Shown: positions 26,101-38,200 of the stretch, in pieces
Layout of the letters: every line of letters starts with the position of its first letter
Numbering within the stretch: the first letter of the stretch is position 1
Assembly: GCA_036583965.1 (NCBI GenBank)
Contig: JAZBQD010000018.1
Span: 15,912,867-15,976,866 of the forward strand
DNA length: 64,000 nt
Direction: 5' to 3'
Source: Prunella strophiata
Taxonomy: Eukaryota; Chordata; Aves; Passeriformes; Prunellidae
Notes under the pieces: model-generated
The model's database searches: none
What the model was told of the DNA's origin: nothing
Seen by the model: only the letters and a program-made list of their open reading frames with translations
Program-made: the position numbers and the translations under genes

Positions 26101-29100
26101 GGAGCCATTTGAGCTGGATTCTTTAGCTGCTCTTTGCAGTTGTGCTGCACCTTAACTATCTCACTCAGTGCTCTTCTCTCAAACGTTGATAGCTGAAAGA
26201 AAGAGCAATGATTTCTGCAATGCTTTCAGCACAGGGCTCTTGCCTCACAAAATATAGGTACACACAGTTTCATTATCCTGTGCTTGCTGTGTCCTGTGGT
26301 ATATTCAGTGCCCAGATGGGTGGTGTCCTGTTCCTTCTTCAGAGACACTGCAATCGGTTTGCTCAGGTCTACTGGGAGCAAAGCTGCTGTGGTTGGTGCT
26401 TGTGGGTTCCTAAAAGTAACCCAAGCCATTTCTTCCCTGGGTATTTCTGCTTGAGTGCCCTCCTTGAGTGTGCAGAGATGGAAACAGCAACCTCTGCTAA
26501 GAACTCTCTGATTAAAGTTCACCCTCCTGTGGATCTGGGCATTCACTGACATTTCCACATTTTGGTGCTGGTGTTGAGCAATTAAATTCATAGATGAGTG
26601 TGTGGCCTGAGGTTTGCAAGTGCTGAATGTGCTTACAATGCCCTGCACTAATAGCTCAGCACTGCTGCAAAAGCCACCAGTTCAGTCCAGTGCATCCAGC
26701 CAGGGTATCCTGCAGAGCAAACTGGGAGGCTGAAATCCCTTCTGCTGGGTGAACTCAGAAAGCCTCTCTTTATGGATCCAAGTGTGAAATTGTGGTCCAG
26801 CCCTTCCTCCCTGCAGTCCACATGATTCCACTTACAGCCATAAGGCATTTCAGTGTCGTGTTGCTCACCACAGTGGTTGTAGTGATCCACAAGCTCTGTC
26901 CCATTTTCAGGGCTGTGTTTGTGCCTGGAGGGCACCAGCTGCAGCCAGCTGAGAAACAGGATGCCAGAACTGAGAGCCTCTGTACAGTAGTCCGCTGAAA
27001 ATAAATATACAAAGTTCCCCATAGCACAGTCTTAAAATAACAGTGTATGTACCCAGTTCCTGCAGCCCATCCTCAGACACCCAGGGCAGACTGATGATGG
27101 TAACTCCCATCAGTTTCAGTCAACATGATTTTTCATGGATGAGTTTTAAAACGTGGTTTTGCCACGGATGATGGTAACTCCCATGGTTTTAGTCAACAAC
27201 CTTTCTTGAGGAGCGTCCAGAGAGGGGCTTGCTGCTGTTACCATGTGTGGGAGGACTGGAGGTCCTGGTAGTGGCTGGCCCCTCTCCTCTGAGCCCAGTG
27301 TGTTTTTGTGCAGAACGACATCTACGAGTGGAGCCGAGACCACCGCGTGCACCACAAGTACTCAGAGACGGACGCGGACCCGCACAACGCCCGCCGCGGC
27401 TTCTTCTTCTCCCACATCGGCTGGCTCTTCGTGCGCAAGCACCGGGACGTCATCGAGAAGGGCAGGAAGCTGGATTTCACTGACCTGCTGGATGACCCTG
27501 TCGTCAGGTTCCAAAGAAAGTAAGTGCCAGCGCTGGGCCCTGCTGGGAGGTGGGCGTGGAGAGATCCTCCTGCCTGGCAGTCTGGTTGGGGCTCATTCCT
27601 TGTTTTTCTCTTCCCCTTCTCTTCCCCAAGATATCCCTGCCACCGTGACTGGAGGTGCTGGCTTGCCTTTCCTCTGGCCCCCACTATTGCCATGTGGCTG
27701 ACACTTGCTGACTGTCCTTGCTGGCTCTGTGGCACAAGCAGTGAGCCCTGTCCTTGTGCTTTCCCAAAAAGCCAGGGCTGGTTATAAAAACAGCTGTGGC
27801 AGAAGTTGCTCAGATCTCGGCCTTCTTCTTTGATCACTCTGCAATCACTAATTGCCTTAACACAGAAGTGCACATTTCACTCTGCAAAGTTATTTTTGGT
27901 ACCCCTGGGCCAGTGCAGGCCAAGTGCCACCTCTCCCAAGACTGCCATTCTGTACAGGATTAATTATCTCCATTGGGAATTAGCACAGTCAGTTTGCTAC
28001 ACAGTCTGTGAGAGCTGGGAACTGAGCAACATCCTTTATGCTCTATGTGAGTACCTGTGTTTTAGGCACAAGAAGACTTCCTGCTTGCAAGCATTTCATC
28101 CAGGCACTTCGGAAAACTGCTTAAGGCCATTTCTGTGTCTTTCTGAGTGAGGGGAGCAGTCAGTTAAGTCTAAAATCAAGAGTTTTTTCTGCTAGTGCAC
28201 AGATTTCTCTAAGGCAAAAAAACTACCCTTGTAATGGAAATCTTCCAGGAGTGAGGAATACTTCCCTCCATGTATGGTTGCTTTCACTCATTCCTCAGTT
28301 GGCAGTGCCTTTTTGCAACAGCTCCCTTGCAGTTTGCTGCAGCTCCTCTTGGTTATTACCTTTTCCACAACAACAGCATCCCATGAGAAGCAGGCTTTAC
28401 TGCTTTGGTCATGCTGCAAAGGTTGTCTATTGAAGAAGTGGGTTTCCTGCAGGAAAGTTGTCTTAGCAAATGCCTTTGCTCTGGATTTGGATTTAGGACT
28501 TTGTCCCTTACCCAGAATTTGGGTTTCTCCTTTCTACAAGGTTGCAGTGTTGGGGGTTTTTTTTGACAGCATGGAAGAACTAGCAGGCACTAAGAATCAT
28601 AATAAATCACTAACAATCATAATAAATCCTCCTTGTCATGTTTTGTTTTAAGGCCAAATTGTTAGCTTTGCTGAATTTAGTGGTGCTGCTGAGTTGTGGA
28701 CGAGGCACCACTCAGTGAGTTTAAAACCACATCACTTCAGTTGAAATCATAGTACTGCTCCAGGCATGACTGACAGCAAAACCTACCCTCTGTGAATCAG
28801 GGAGCAATAATCCTGCAGGTGATGTCAGAGAGGAGCTCACAGGTGAAGTGTCTCCATGACAAAGTTTTCGTGTGGTGAAAGCAGTGGTGTTCCCCAGGCA
28901 TGTGTTGAGGCATTGATTTCTCTGCACTCCAGGTAAGGAGGTTTCTCACTCCAAGGTGGGTGTTTCAGTCAGAGGAAGACAATGTACTCTGATGCTTGTT
29001 CAGATGGGAGATTTCATGTCTTCATCAAAGACCTCAGTCTGAGCTTCTTCCATGTGGCAGGATAGTTTTAATTGGTGCCCGATAAGCTGTTTTCATATTT

Positions 29101-30723
29101 TATTCTATTTCCCCAGAGTGGTAGAGGCTTTGAACTTTGAAGGAGTTTTCTGGAGTGGAAACTATTTTTCTCCTCTAGCTCTACTTAAATCCTGGCCTTG
29201 AACTGATTGAGAGTCTGATAAGGTCAGACTTCTGAGTGGGAAATATGAGTGGGAAATTACTTGTTATCTTTGGTAGAGCAAAGAAAGGGAACTTGTTTGC
29301 TTGGAGGACCTTAGCTCAGGTAAGTGAGAATTGAGTTCTATGAGAGAGCTGAGGAATGCCCTCTTCACCGTGGCTGGTGTTGCTGTAGAGCTGCAGATCT
29401 CCTTCTGGAGCCCAGCATGTGAGGCACAACCTCCAAACAACAACAAAACACATCAAGCAAAGAACTTGCAAGGCAAGAGGTTGATTTATTTCATGCACAA
29501 GATGATCAAAACTAGCTCATGTGTTACAGATGAGAACTGTGTTCATGAAAACTTCTTTCCTTTCAAAAATACTGCTAATATTAGCATTTTTCCAGTCCTC
29601 TGTGGATCTTAACTGGAAGCTGTTAGTTTGTTTTTGTCAAATAAAAATGACAGTTCTTCCTATCCGAAAGACTTTCAGGGGATGCAAAATTTTAATGAAT
29701 CCACACTCTGTTTTTCCTCATCCCTTCCAGAAAACTCAACCAAAGCAGGGCTCTATTTTAAGCCTGTCATAGGGGGATGGAGAAGATGGGTCTGACAGCA
29801 TTCCTTTTCCCCTTCCTGCCCGCAGGTATTACAAGAGCTCAGTAGTGCTGATGTGCTTTGTGATCCCCACCGTCGTGCCGTGGTACCTGTGGGGCGAGAG
29901 CCTGTGGAACGCCTACTTCCTGGCCTCCATCCTGCGGTACACCATCTCCCTGAACGTCACCTGGCTGGTCAACAGCGCCGCCCACATGTACGGCAACCGC
30001 CCCTACGACAAGAACATCAACCCCAGGCAGAACACCCTGGTCACCCTGGGAGCCATCGGTGAGTGCTGCAGCCCTGGCACAGCGCTGCCAGCTCAGGGGA
30101 TGTCCCATCCTCTTCCACCCTGCTGGGGACTCTGGGTGCCTGCAGCCGGGCACTGCTTGGAGACAGGGTTTGGAGGAGGCCAGAGCTGGTGCATCCTAGA
30201 GGAAGGTGCCCATGTTCTGCTGATGGTGCCCACGCTGAAATGACACCGTGTGGTCTCTGGGGAGGGAGGTGTTAGCACCCAGCAGCAAGCCCTGCTCAGC
30301 AAGTAGTGAGTGACCATACTTCTGACTCAGATGTGTGTCTCCCCTCTTGAAGCACTTCTGGTTTTCTTCCCTGAGCATAAGGTGTGAGACATGCCCCTTC
30401 CTACTGGGGAGAAGCATAACCTCCCCTAGATTGCACTTGGGCAATGGGTGTTGGAGTGTCCTGCTTGAGTGTGTTCCTGTGTTGACAAAAGTGCCAGCCA
30501 TGTGGTCTTCAAACTCCCTCTCTGTTTTTCAGGTGAGGGTTTCCACAACTACCACCACACCTTCCCGTTTGACTACTCAGCCAGTGAGCTGGGCCTCAAG
30601 TTCAACCCCACCACCTGGTTCATTGACTTCATGTTTTGGCTGGGGTTGGTCACTGACCGCAAGCAGGCTCCCAAGGAGATGATCCAGGCTCGCAAGGAAA
30701 GGACTGGAGACGGCAGTGCCTGA
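7779..30723 (+). CDS. SCD5: Stearoyl-CoA desaturase 5 (five coding exons joined)
   Basis: This is the whole coding span. The exons are 7779-7947, 23050-23180, 27314-27519, 29826-30058 and 30533-30723, totalling 930 nt, which gives 309 residues plus TGA. The protein is an ER membrane delta-9 acyl-CoA desaturase, which puts a cis double bond into palmitoyl- and stearoyl-CoA using O2, cytochrome b5 and its reductase. All histidine-box motifs of the family are intact: HRLWSH (exon 2), HRVHH followed by DPHN (exon 3), NSAAHMYG (exon 4) and HNYHH (exon 5). These supply the di-iron ligands. Hydrophobic stretches in exons 1, 2 and 4 fit the four-helix membrane topology. The sequence resembles SCD5 rather than SCD: IVWRNVVLM, LGVTAGAHRLWSH and the C-terminal KERTGDGSA match the SCD5 type. 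The N-terminus is about 20 residues shorter than the 330-residue human protein as I recall it. Introns are 15.1, 4.1, 2.3 and 0.5 kb. Confidence 0.96.
13340..13492 (-). mobile_element. CR1 LINE 3'-end fragment, antisense
   Basis: Read on the - strand this matches the 3' end of avian CR1 retrotransposons. It has the segment for the terminal part of ORF2 and the start of the 3' UTR (cctgggcagcctgttc complement, caccacttccctgggcag), then the stretch around taaaccatgtccctaagcacc and the terminal ttggaaaagatc...atcttaga region. CR1 copies are usually 5'-truncated, and this one is about 150 bp. It is diverged and has an internal duplication-like slip at aagatcatctaagatcatc. Confidence 0.85.
18410..18458. 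repeat. T-rich low-complexity tract
   Basis: A run of about 16 T (with one downstream C-containing break) is followed by AT-rich sequence of the form taaattaattttttaattttt. It lies in SCD5 intron 1. It is not attached to any recognisable retroelement. Confidence 0.8.
20070..20210 (-). mobile_element. Probable old CR1-like reverse transcriptase remnant, antisense
   Basis: On the - strand a short reading reproduces the CR1 reverse-transcriptase block as FNILINDL (about 20172-20200). About 60 bp further on, a stretch resembles the GATGAT...TTGGAGCAGCAGTG sequence that follows the catalytic motif in CR1 copies. The frame is broken and the similarity is limited to these short blocks. This suggests an ancient fragment, but chance similarity is not excluded. 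Confidence 0.4.
23050..23180 (+). CDS. SCD5: SCD5 coding exon 2
   Basis: The exon is 131 nt, flanked by a tctttcag acceptor and a gtgagc donor. It encodes the rest of the second membrane helix (AYFCFLLTALGVTAGA) and the first histidine box HRLWSH with the following RSYKAKLPLR basic stretch, ending in ANSMAFQ. The reading frame is phase 2 in and phase 0 out, matching its neighbours. Confidence 0.96.
23181..27313 (+). other. SCD5: SCD5 intron 2
   Basis: This is a 4.1-kb intron. Near 23815-23852 there is a short imperfect tandem duplication built on actaaaattaaactta. A spaced 33-bp direct repeat lies at 27093-27198, just before exon 3. No exon, RNA gene or transposon is otherwise recognised. 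Confidence 0.85.
27093..27198. repeat. Spaced direct repeat just upstream of SCD5 exon 3
   Basis: Two copies of a roughly 33-bp unit, both starting gatgatggtaactcccat, lie at 27093-27125 and 27167-27198. They are offset by 74 bp and end in gtcaaca after a short variable part. The second copy is about 115 bp before exon 3, so it lies within reach of the branch-point and splicing-regulatory region. No function is known to me. Confidence 0.85.
27314..27519 (+). CDS. SCD5: SCD5 coding exon 3
   Basis: The exon is 206 nt, with acceptor tgtgcag and donor gtaagt at 27520. It encodes the second histidine box (WSRDHRVHHKYSE) and DPHN, which together supply several iron ligands. Next comes the highly conserved cytosolic block RRGFFFSHIGWLF and the region up to VVRFQRK. 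The Lys codon is split across the junction with exon 4. Third codon positions are GC-rich. Confidence 0.97.
27520..29825 (+). other. SCD5: SCD5 intron 3
   Basis: This is a 2.3-kb intron with a gtaagt donor and a cccgcag acceptor. A small tandem duplication built on aatcataataaatc lies at about 28594-28629. Nothing else is recognised. Confidence 0.85.
29826..30058 (+). CDS. SCD5: SCD5 coding exon 4
   Basis: The exon is 233 nt. It encodes the third and fourth membrane helices (VVLMCFVIPTVVPWYLWG and YFLASILRYTISLNVTWLV), then NSAAHMYGNRPYD, whose Asn and His lie in the conserved active-site block. It ends at LGAIG, with the Gly codon split before a gtgagt donor at 30059. Confidence 0.97.
30059..30532 (+). 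other. SCD5: SCD5 intron 4
   Basis: This is a 474-bp intron between a gtgagt donor and a tgtttttcag acceptor. No internal feature is recognised. Confidence 0.9.
30533..30723 (+). CDS. SCD5: SCD5 coding exon 5 (C-terminus)
   Basis: The exon encodes EGFHNYHHTFPFDYS, with the third histidine box HNYHH. It continues through the conserved NPTTWFIDFMFWLGL segment and ends RKERTGDGSA with TGA at 30721-30723. This C-terminal tail is the SCD5 type. Confidence 0.97.
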
Positions 30724-31487
30724 GGAGCGGCGCTTCGCTGGGCCGGCGCTGCTGCCCGCGTGGCTGGCTGGGTGCGCGCAGCCCCGTGCCTGTGGTGGAT
30801 TTACCTCTGGGTAAAATTACTTCTTTGTTGGTTGGGCTGAATTAGTTCCCCAGGAATTGATTCAGCCACAGCCTTTTTTTTTTTTCCTTTCCTTATTAGC
30901 TGTCTTATGTCCGAACTTAAGACTATTAAGTGTAAAAATGTTATATATTATTTAATATTGCAGTTAAGCGGGAGAGAGATTTGATTTTAGTCACTGTAGT
31001 TCATGTCTGAGATTTGTTGTAATTTGCTTGTTCATGGTAAATGTTGGCAGGTTGAAGGAGCTAACTGTCCTTTCCAAGTGCAGTTAGGGGAGATTTTTGT
31101 TCCTACTGCTAATCCAGTAAGGTTTTGAGGTGCATCTTTCGGGGGGATGGGGCAGGGCCCAGTGTGCTGTGTCAGCTGCATACTCATGGAAAGGACAGTA
31201 ACACCACTGATGAAAACCAGTATGTCCAAGGGGGAAAATCACCCTCAGTTTAGTTAGATGTTAGTTTGGAAACCTGCTTTCTTCTTTTCGTTAGCCCTGT
31301 TAGCCAGCCCAGTGCACTGCTGTCTTCGCTAAATATGAAAACCATTTATTGCTGAGCAGGCTTTTGTGTTGAAGATTAGTCTCTATACAGGCCAAAATAC
31401 CAACTGATGCTATATTGAGATGGTTCCTTTGTTGTCACATATACATTGTGATTGTAAATGTATAGAGCTCAACCATGTCTTAAGCCA

Positions 31488-31493
31488 AATAAA
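31488..31493 (+). terminator. SCD5: Proximal polyadenylation signal of SCD5
   Basis: AATAAA occurs in the context gccaAATAAAgcttcgg, about 770 bp after the stop codon. GT/T-rich sequence follows within 20 bp (cggtttcaatgtttgg), as expected for a cleavage site near 31510. Confidence 0.65.
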
Positions 31494-31749
31494 GCTTCGG
31501 TTTCAATGTTTGGAGACCTAAGTCATATTCTAATCAGCCATGGCCATCGATGCATGCATATTTTAGCTCCTTTTGCACAAGAGGCCTCTTAATTTCTTTT
31601 TCTGCCTTTGACTAGTGGGTCTTAGAAAACTGACCTTTATCTAAGTCAGAGCCTGTACTAATATTTCAGCTGCATGCAACATCCATTGGTTTCTGAGCAA
31701 AATATAAAGACAGTTATGTAGCTTCTGAATTTTAACAGTTGCCTTGCTT

Positions 31750-31810
31750 AACTAAAAAGAAAAAAAGAAAAAAAAGAAAAAAAATAGGAAAAAATTCTTA
31801 AAAAAAAAGG
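31750..31810. repeat. A-rich low-complexity tract
   Basis: Poly-A with regular single-G interruptions (aaaaagaaaaaaag style) ends in another A run. It lies between the proximal and distal SCD5 polyadenylation signals. It could cause internal oligo-dT priming in cDNA libraries. Confidence 0.85.
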
Positions 31811-32225
31811 CATGTGGATTTAATGGGACATATAGCCCTTTGTGTTAGATGTTAGCCAGTGCAGGAGAGAGGCTTTATACTGTCAGCACTGGAGCACTTT
31901 TGAAGATAGAGGGCATGATTTTCATTTAGAAAGAAGGTCACTGCCTTGCCCCTCGGAGAGGGAGTGCCTGCTTCCCAGACACACAGCCCCACACCCTGGA
32001 CAAGGCAGGGATCTCAAGATAACTGAGACTCACGCCCAGATATTTTCAGGAAAGATGCAAAAGTAGGGGAAAAAAAATAAAATGGTTTCTTTTTCATTCT
32101 GTTTCTTGTTTTTCAAATGATGCCATATAATATAAAAGAGTTGTCTTTATTCTGTCTTTCATCCAGCAGGTGTTTTAAAAGTGTTATTTTGCCATTAATG
32201 ATGTGTAAACTCTTGAGTGATTTAC

Positions 32226-32231
32226 AATAAA
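32226..32231 (+). terminator. SCD5: Distal polyadenylation signal of SCD5
   Basis: AATAAA in ttacAATAAAcag is followed by a T/G-rich region (ggccactgtgtttaatttt). Its use would give a 3' UTR of about 1.5 kb. Relative use of this and the proximal site cannot be told from sequence. Confidence 0.5.
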
Positions 32232-32240
32232 CAGTTATGA

Positions 32241-35200
32241 GTTAGCCTGGCCACTGTGTTTAATTTTGAAACATCTCCCAAAGCAGAAGGTCTTTGTGCA
32301 TCACACATCAGGATTACAGCAGTGTTTTGCTTGGCATTTCCAGCTATGCATTTGGTGCAGCTCAAAATACCTCCCCCCTCAGCATTTCTGAATGTCAGGG
32401 GAAGAGGAGGCTGTCAAAGTGGAAGGGCACCAAGGGATTTGATTACTTTGGGCTTCCTGGCCAAGCTGATAGAGGGGGAAAAGAAACTGGAAGCTGACAT
32501 AATCTTGAAAGGAGACCGTGGCAAGCTCTTACATGTGAAAATTCTGCTTTAATAGAAACATACCAGCCCAGTGTGACTGCAGGACAGTGCTTTGGCCAAA
32601 AATATGAAATCTTTTATTTAGATTTTGCTGTAAGTTCTCTTTCTTTGTGCTGATATGGGCCTGAAGACCTGGGTGTGCCTGAAGATGTGTTTTGATGTGC
32701 ATTCATCTGGACTCAGAGCCACTTGACACACAGAGGAATCACACAGACACGGACACAGCAGGAGATGTCTCCCCACCCTGTGCTGCAGGATGGTGTGGAA
32801 ATGGGCTCCTGGAGCTGAGGGGCTCCTGACCTGCTGGTTAGAAAGACAAGACTGTTCCTTCCATGGCAGAAATCATAGGGAACCTGCCTTCAAAGTGATG
32901 TGTGTAATGGCTTTGGACTTGGGGTGTGAGTGTAGGAGGGAAGCTTGGAAGATGTGCAAATGCCTGATCTCAGCGCTGCTCTCATCCTTTCCTTTGTGCA
33001 ATTTCCTGACCACAGCACTACAGGGAATGCACCAAGGTACACAGCTTCCTGTTGATCTTTATAATTTTTCTTTTGTACTGCTATTGCTTGGACTTCCTTA
33101 GGCTCATTCCTGTCAAGTGCCTGCTGTAAGAAGAATAAGGGGCCTTGCTAAGAGGCACATGCTGTTCTGAACCTCTCTGAGTAGCTGAAATTACAAGGTA
33201 ATATTCCCCCCACCCTCCCCCAAGGCATAAGACTTCAAAAGCAGCAGTAGTTCCAGTGTATTTCAGGGATCTGAAAACTGAAATTGAAGCCATTGTCAAG
33301 TTACCTGGTTTTGAAAAACTGAAAATAACTAAAGAAACATTCTTCAGAAAAGAAAAAGCTCCTCCATCAAATGTTTTATCTGGAAGCTTATGCTACCTGA
33401 ATCCCTCTTTTTGTAGATTAAATTCTCCAGGTGGTAGAGTTGATTAAAAAAGTGTCAGCCTTTACAGGAAAGCTAGATTTTTAAAGAAGGTGCCTTGAAT
33501 TTTGGTAAAAAAGGAATACTTCTGTGCATTTCCTTTTTTGCTTATTTGTTTGTATTTTTGCATTTGTTTTGAACTTTTTGCTCATTTGTTTTGATTTTTT
33601 TTTAACAGTTAGGTCATGTTCTTTAGTGTGGTTTTCTCTTCCTCAGGATGATGTAGGGTCTGTGGGAGGCAGGGAGGAACCACTGCCATTTCCCAGGGTA
33701 GCTACTGGATCCATCCACTGTTGAATGAAGTGATGTGGGGAGGTTGTGGGGCCTTGGTAGGGTGGGTTCTAGGGCACGAGCTGCACTTACTTCTGTGGAT
33801 TTCAGCACTTCTCCTGCTGATTTGGTTGCTGAAAGCTGGCTAGAGCTTTCTGAGCAGTGCAGAAGTGTTGAGGGACTGCTGGTGGATTGGTGGCTGGCTG
33901 TAGGCTGGACTGAACCAGTGACTGCCTTCTGAGTCCTGATGGTCTGCAGTGCCTGACCTTGTGTTGTCTCTATCTCTGTTCCTGGCACCTTGACTCACCT
34001 GGAATAACCCCCCTTAGCAGTGGAGCAGGTATTTGTCCTTTGCCTCATGCACTGTTGCACTGAGTGTTTCCAGGCTCTCAGCTTTGGCACACAGCAGGCA
34101 CTGGATTGGTTTTACCTCTTTTCCCAGAACTGCTGGGGCCCTTATGAAATGCAGTGTTGGCTCTGGAGCTGTGTGCTCCTTCCAAGTGGAAACTCCCAAG
34201 CAGGTCAGCTGCTTTCTGGCATGGGGTGGCTCAAGGGAATGGTAGCCTGCCCTGGGACCCCTGGGACTTGGCACAACCTCTAGAGGAGGAGCTAATCTGT
34301 AAATTACAGCAGAGAGGAGGATTTAATCTCCAAGTTACAGCACGTAATTGGCTACACAAACATTGATGAAACCCGCCCCCCAGTCAGGGCTGCACACAAA
34401 CACAGCAGCCAAGGTGAGGCCCAGGCTGTGGTGGCTGACTGCAGAGGACTTCCAGGCTCTGCAGAGAACTTCCAGGCTCCATCTGACCCCATCCCTGCTG
34501 CAGCTGGGCTGGGCTGCTCTGGGCTAATCCCTGGAGCAGGAGCGAGGAGCAAAACCTGCTGGCACTGAAGTTACGCCTTGAGAAGGACGCTGCAGGGAGA
34601 GGGTGAGTGCTGGTGCTGAAGAAATGCATCAGGGCTTGCATTCCTGGGGCACAAGGGGTGGATTTCTGCTCTGCCCACTCCCTCCAGAGGCTCTGCTGTT
34701 CCCTGGTAAGCCCTGGGAATGTCTGCATCCCTCTGCAGCTTGGAAGTGCAAGGCAACTGCTGTCCCCGGCTGGCAGCCAGAACACAGCTTTCTAGAAATA
34801 AGCCCAGCAGATGGGAAATGTGGCCTGACTGCAGGAATCACATTCAGCTGCTGGGGTGGGAGGCTCCTAGGGAAAAAAATAGATCTTCTAAAAGGTCTCC
34901 TGTGGCCATGTGAGCCTGAGAATCCATGCAAGGCTGGAAGTGTTGTGGCTGACCTATGGGCTCTGGTTAGATGATGTTTGGGGTATTTGCAGCTGGGAGG
35001 CCTCTCAGTTTGGAGGGAGGTTGATGATCTATCAGCTCCCAGACAGTGGTCCCAAAGGCATGGCCACTCTGGACTTGTATTACCTCGATATTTTTGCCCC
35101 AAGGCTGTTTCGTAGCTCTGCCTTTACATGGAAAGGCTCTTTGTGTACAGGGTGTTCCCCACGTTCTGGCTGTTTATGGGAATCAAGGTGCAATTTCCCG

Positions 35201-38200
35201 TAAGATCTTATTATAAAAGAAGAATGAAAAGCAAAACTGAAAGCAGAGCCCAGTGGCAAAGGAGAGCATGTGGTGCCCATGTGCCCCAGCTCCCACAGTA
35301 GCTCTGGCACAGTTGTGCCTGGCCTGGGAGCAGAAACCTCTGGCAAAAACCTCTACCCAGCAGCACCAGCCCCACTAAACAGGTGAGAACAGGGGAAAAA
35401 ATAGAACTCCTGGGGTGCCCCTGCATGGGCAGAATTGCCCACTGAATGGTTTGGAGGTTTTTGCTGTTTATATCACCCCTTGCACATGGGGTATACTGCT
35501 TTTAGTGAGTCCATCTCCTGCTGCCCCACTCCCTGAAGAATTAAACCCCAATTTAGGCTTTTTCTGAGAAAATGGTGAAAGAATTTCCACCATGGATTTC
35601 AGACAAGTGTCTCCAGGAGCTGTGCCAGTGCCTCTCCCCTTCCTGCACCAGCCATGGCCAAGATGGGGTTAAAGCCAAAAGGGCAAAGAGCAAAGGTATG
35701 GCCCCAGTGCAGGTAAAGGCCCTGTCCCACACAAGCATTTTTAAAGGTAAATCTTCTGCCCAAGAGAAGTGGATGAGCAGCAAAGCAAGCCTGCAGAACA
35801 ATAAAAAAAAAAAAAAAACATCCCCTTTTGCAGGACTTGGAAATGACTGGAGGAAGGCTCCAATAAGCAGTACAGATAAGAAATGTAGGTGAAATGGTGC
35901 TTACCACATCTGCACAGCATGCCTAACCTTTGTATTCTCTGTGGCTACTAAATTTTCCTGATTGACACAATTCCATTAGCATTTATAACATGATAATAGG
36001 AAATAATTATTTTACCCAATCTCATTATTCTTAAAAAAACAAACAAACAAAACCAACAAAAAACCCAACAACAACGAAGTCCTTTTTTTCCACAGCATTT
36101 TCTGTGCTTCATGTGGGACTGTCCTCCTGCCAGGCCAGAATACACACCCACTGGGACCAGGGCACACCAGTCTGCAGCTCTCATCTGCACCCACTGGCAC
36201 TACAAGGGTTCTTCCCCAGAGTTCACACCCTGACTACAAGTCCTCTTTATCCCATGTATTTGCCATCACAGCAGCATTTGGTTTTTACTTCTCTTTCTAT
36301 GGAAAAAAAAAAAAAATTGTTTTTCCATTTTCTCAATTTCCTTTCCTAACCAAATGGTATCACTTTGCTGCAATCAGATGGAATGTGATCTCTTCAATTT
36401 GCTGCTCCATTCCCTGATCTAGGTGAATTTTTCTCAGATGGGATCATGTGGGTGACCTGGGAACAGCTTCATCTTGTAGGGTTGGGATCTGGGGATGTTT
36501 CCTAGGGTGAGAGAGTGCACCTTGCAGGTCACTGCCTCTCCAGCCACCCTGAGCACACCTTGTCAAAGCCAAGCCACAGGTGGGCTTGCTTAGGTGGCAT
36601 CTGTTTGTCAGCAGGGCATTTGGAGCTATGGAGTCTATCACAATATTTGAAAAGCTCGATAAAGGAACAGATGGCTTGATAGGAGATGATCTGACTAATG
36701 AAATGAGGGCTAACACTTCTACTGAGAAACAGTTTTAACTGCTTCTTAACAGTTTTAATTGTATTTAATACAAGCCTCAGGGTGTGGAGCAGCTCCAATG
36801 GCTGCTGCTGAGTGGGCCCTTGGCCCATTTTCCCACTGCTCCTCTTTCTGGGTGGGCAACCTTTCTTGCCAGGCCTCACTCCTTTGGAGCAGAAAGGAGA
36901 AAAAGGTGGCAAATATAGTCTCAGAAGACATGTATCTCCCAGAAATGAAAGCAAACTCACAGCAATTCTCTTTTCAATTTTCCTCATCTTTATGTACCTT
37001 TTCCTCCCAAAAAAACCCCAAACCAGTCCAGGATAACCACAGCCAGTCTTCAAAGGCAATTTCACCCTGGGAAGGACAGCAACTAGAGGGGCATGAGGTT
37101 GCTTTGCTTTGCAGGATGAAGGTCGTGGGAGAGGGGCTGCTCCTCCCATGGTGTCCCATGAAGAAACCATTGTAGGAAATATCTCCAAGGACCCACGTAA
37201 CATCACCCCTTGATGGCTGACGCCTCCCTGCATCTCTCTTGCTTCCTGCACTGGGTGGGCTCTAACACATGCTTGCTGTCCCCAGGCTGTGCCCTTTTTT
37301 CAAGCTGTGAATTTTTAAATTTGTGATAGGTTTTTGGTGGGCCTGTCAGCATCATGCGTTTTCCAGCACTCAGAGGGACACCATCTGCTCCAAAAGGAGC
37401 TGTGAACAAAATGTCTCAGACACTCAGAGTTTACCAAAAATGCAATTGCCTTAAAATCCCATATGGTGCATTGTTTCCCTTCCAACACTGGCTGACAGCA
37501 GAGGTGAAGTGACTAAGGCAGTTTCTGATCAGTTGCTGCATTTTCCTTTCTCACCAAAATCGCTGGGGCCGAGCACTGTCACTTCTCACCTGTTTGACAG
37601 AAGGTTTTCTTCAGCCTCAGCTGCTGAAAGCCAGGGGGTACTGGGATTCAGAGACCTCCCCTCTATCACTTTTAAAGTGAGCTTCCTTGACTCTTGCTCT
37701 CACAAGAAGTCTTGCAGGGAGGGATGTGGTTAATCCTGATATCTTAAGCAGATTTTTTCCAGGCACCCAATTTTGGGGCCTCTTTTGGTGACAAGGAGAC
37801 AATAGCAGCTCCTTGCCTGAGGAAAGCCATGGAAGTCACTTATGGCTCCTAAGTGTGGCAGTGCCATGGGGCAGTGTCATGGTGCATGCAGAGGAGAAAC
37901 CTGGCCAAGATCTCTGGATTTTGTGGGGTTGCAAAAAAGGAAACATTTATTAGTCCAGGATAACATAAGATTTGAAATACCAAAGCAGGAAGAATGTTAT
38001 TTCAGCTCTAAAAATAGCCCCCTTGGCCTTTAAAGCACCGAGAAGCATACACAGTACATGCCTTTCTGTGGGAGCATCTGTCCTCTCCCTTGATGATGCA
38101 GCCACTTTGGTAAGGGCTCAGGGGACCTGCTGGTGCACAGCTTGCTCTGAGGATCAGCACTCTGAGGGGTTTTCAGTCCCTGGGGACCAGAGACATGAAA

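Larger units (their letters stand above)
30724..32240 (+). other. SCD5: SCD5 3' UTR
   Basis: AT-rich untranslated sequence follows the stop codon, including a gttatatattatttaatatt AU-rich block near 30939. Candidate polyadenylation hexamers AATAAA are at 31488-31493, 32076-32081 and 32226-32231. The last two would include the A-rich stretch 31752-31808. Alternative 3' ends are possible, and the first hexamer gives a 0.8-kb UTR. Confidence 0.75.

Noticed and set aside
36529..37251. 240-codon - strand open frame between SCD5 and TMEM150C
   Set aside because: No family similarity is recognised and no supporting promoter or splice signals are seen. A chance open frame is the simplest reading.
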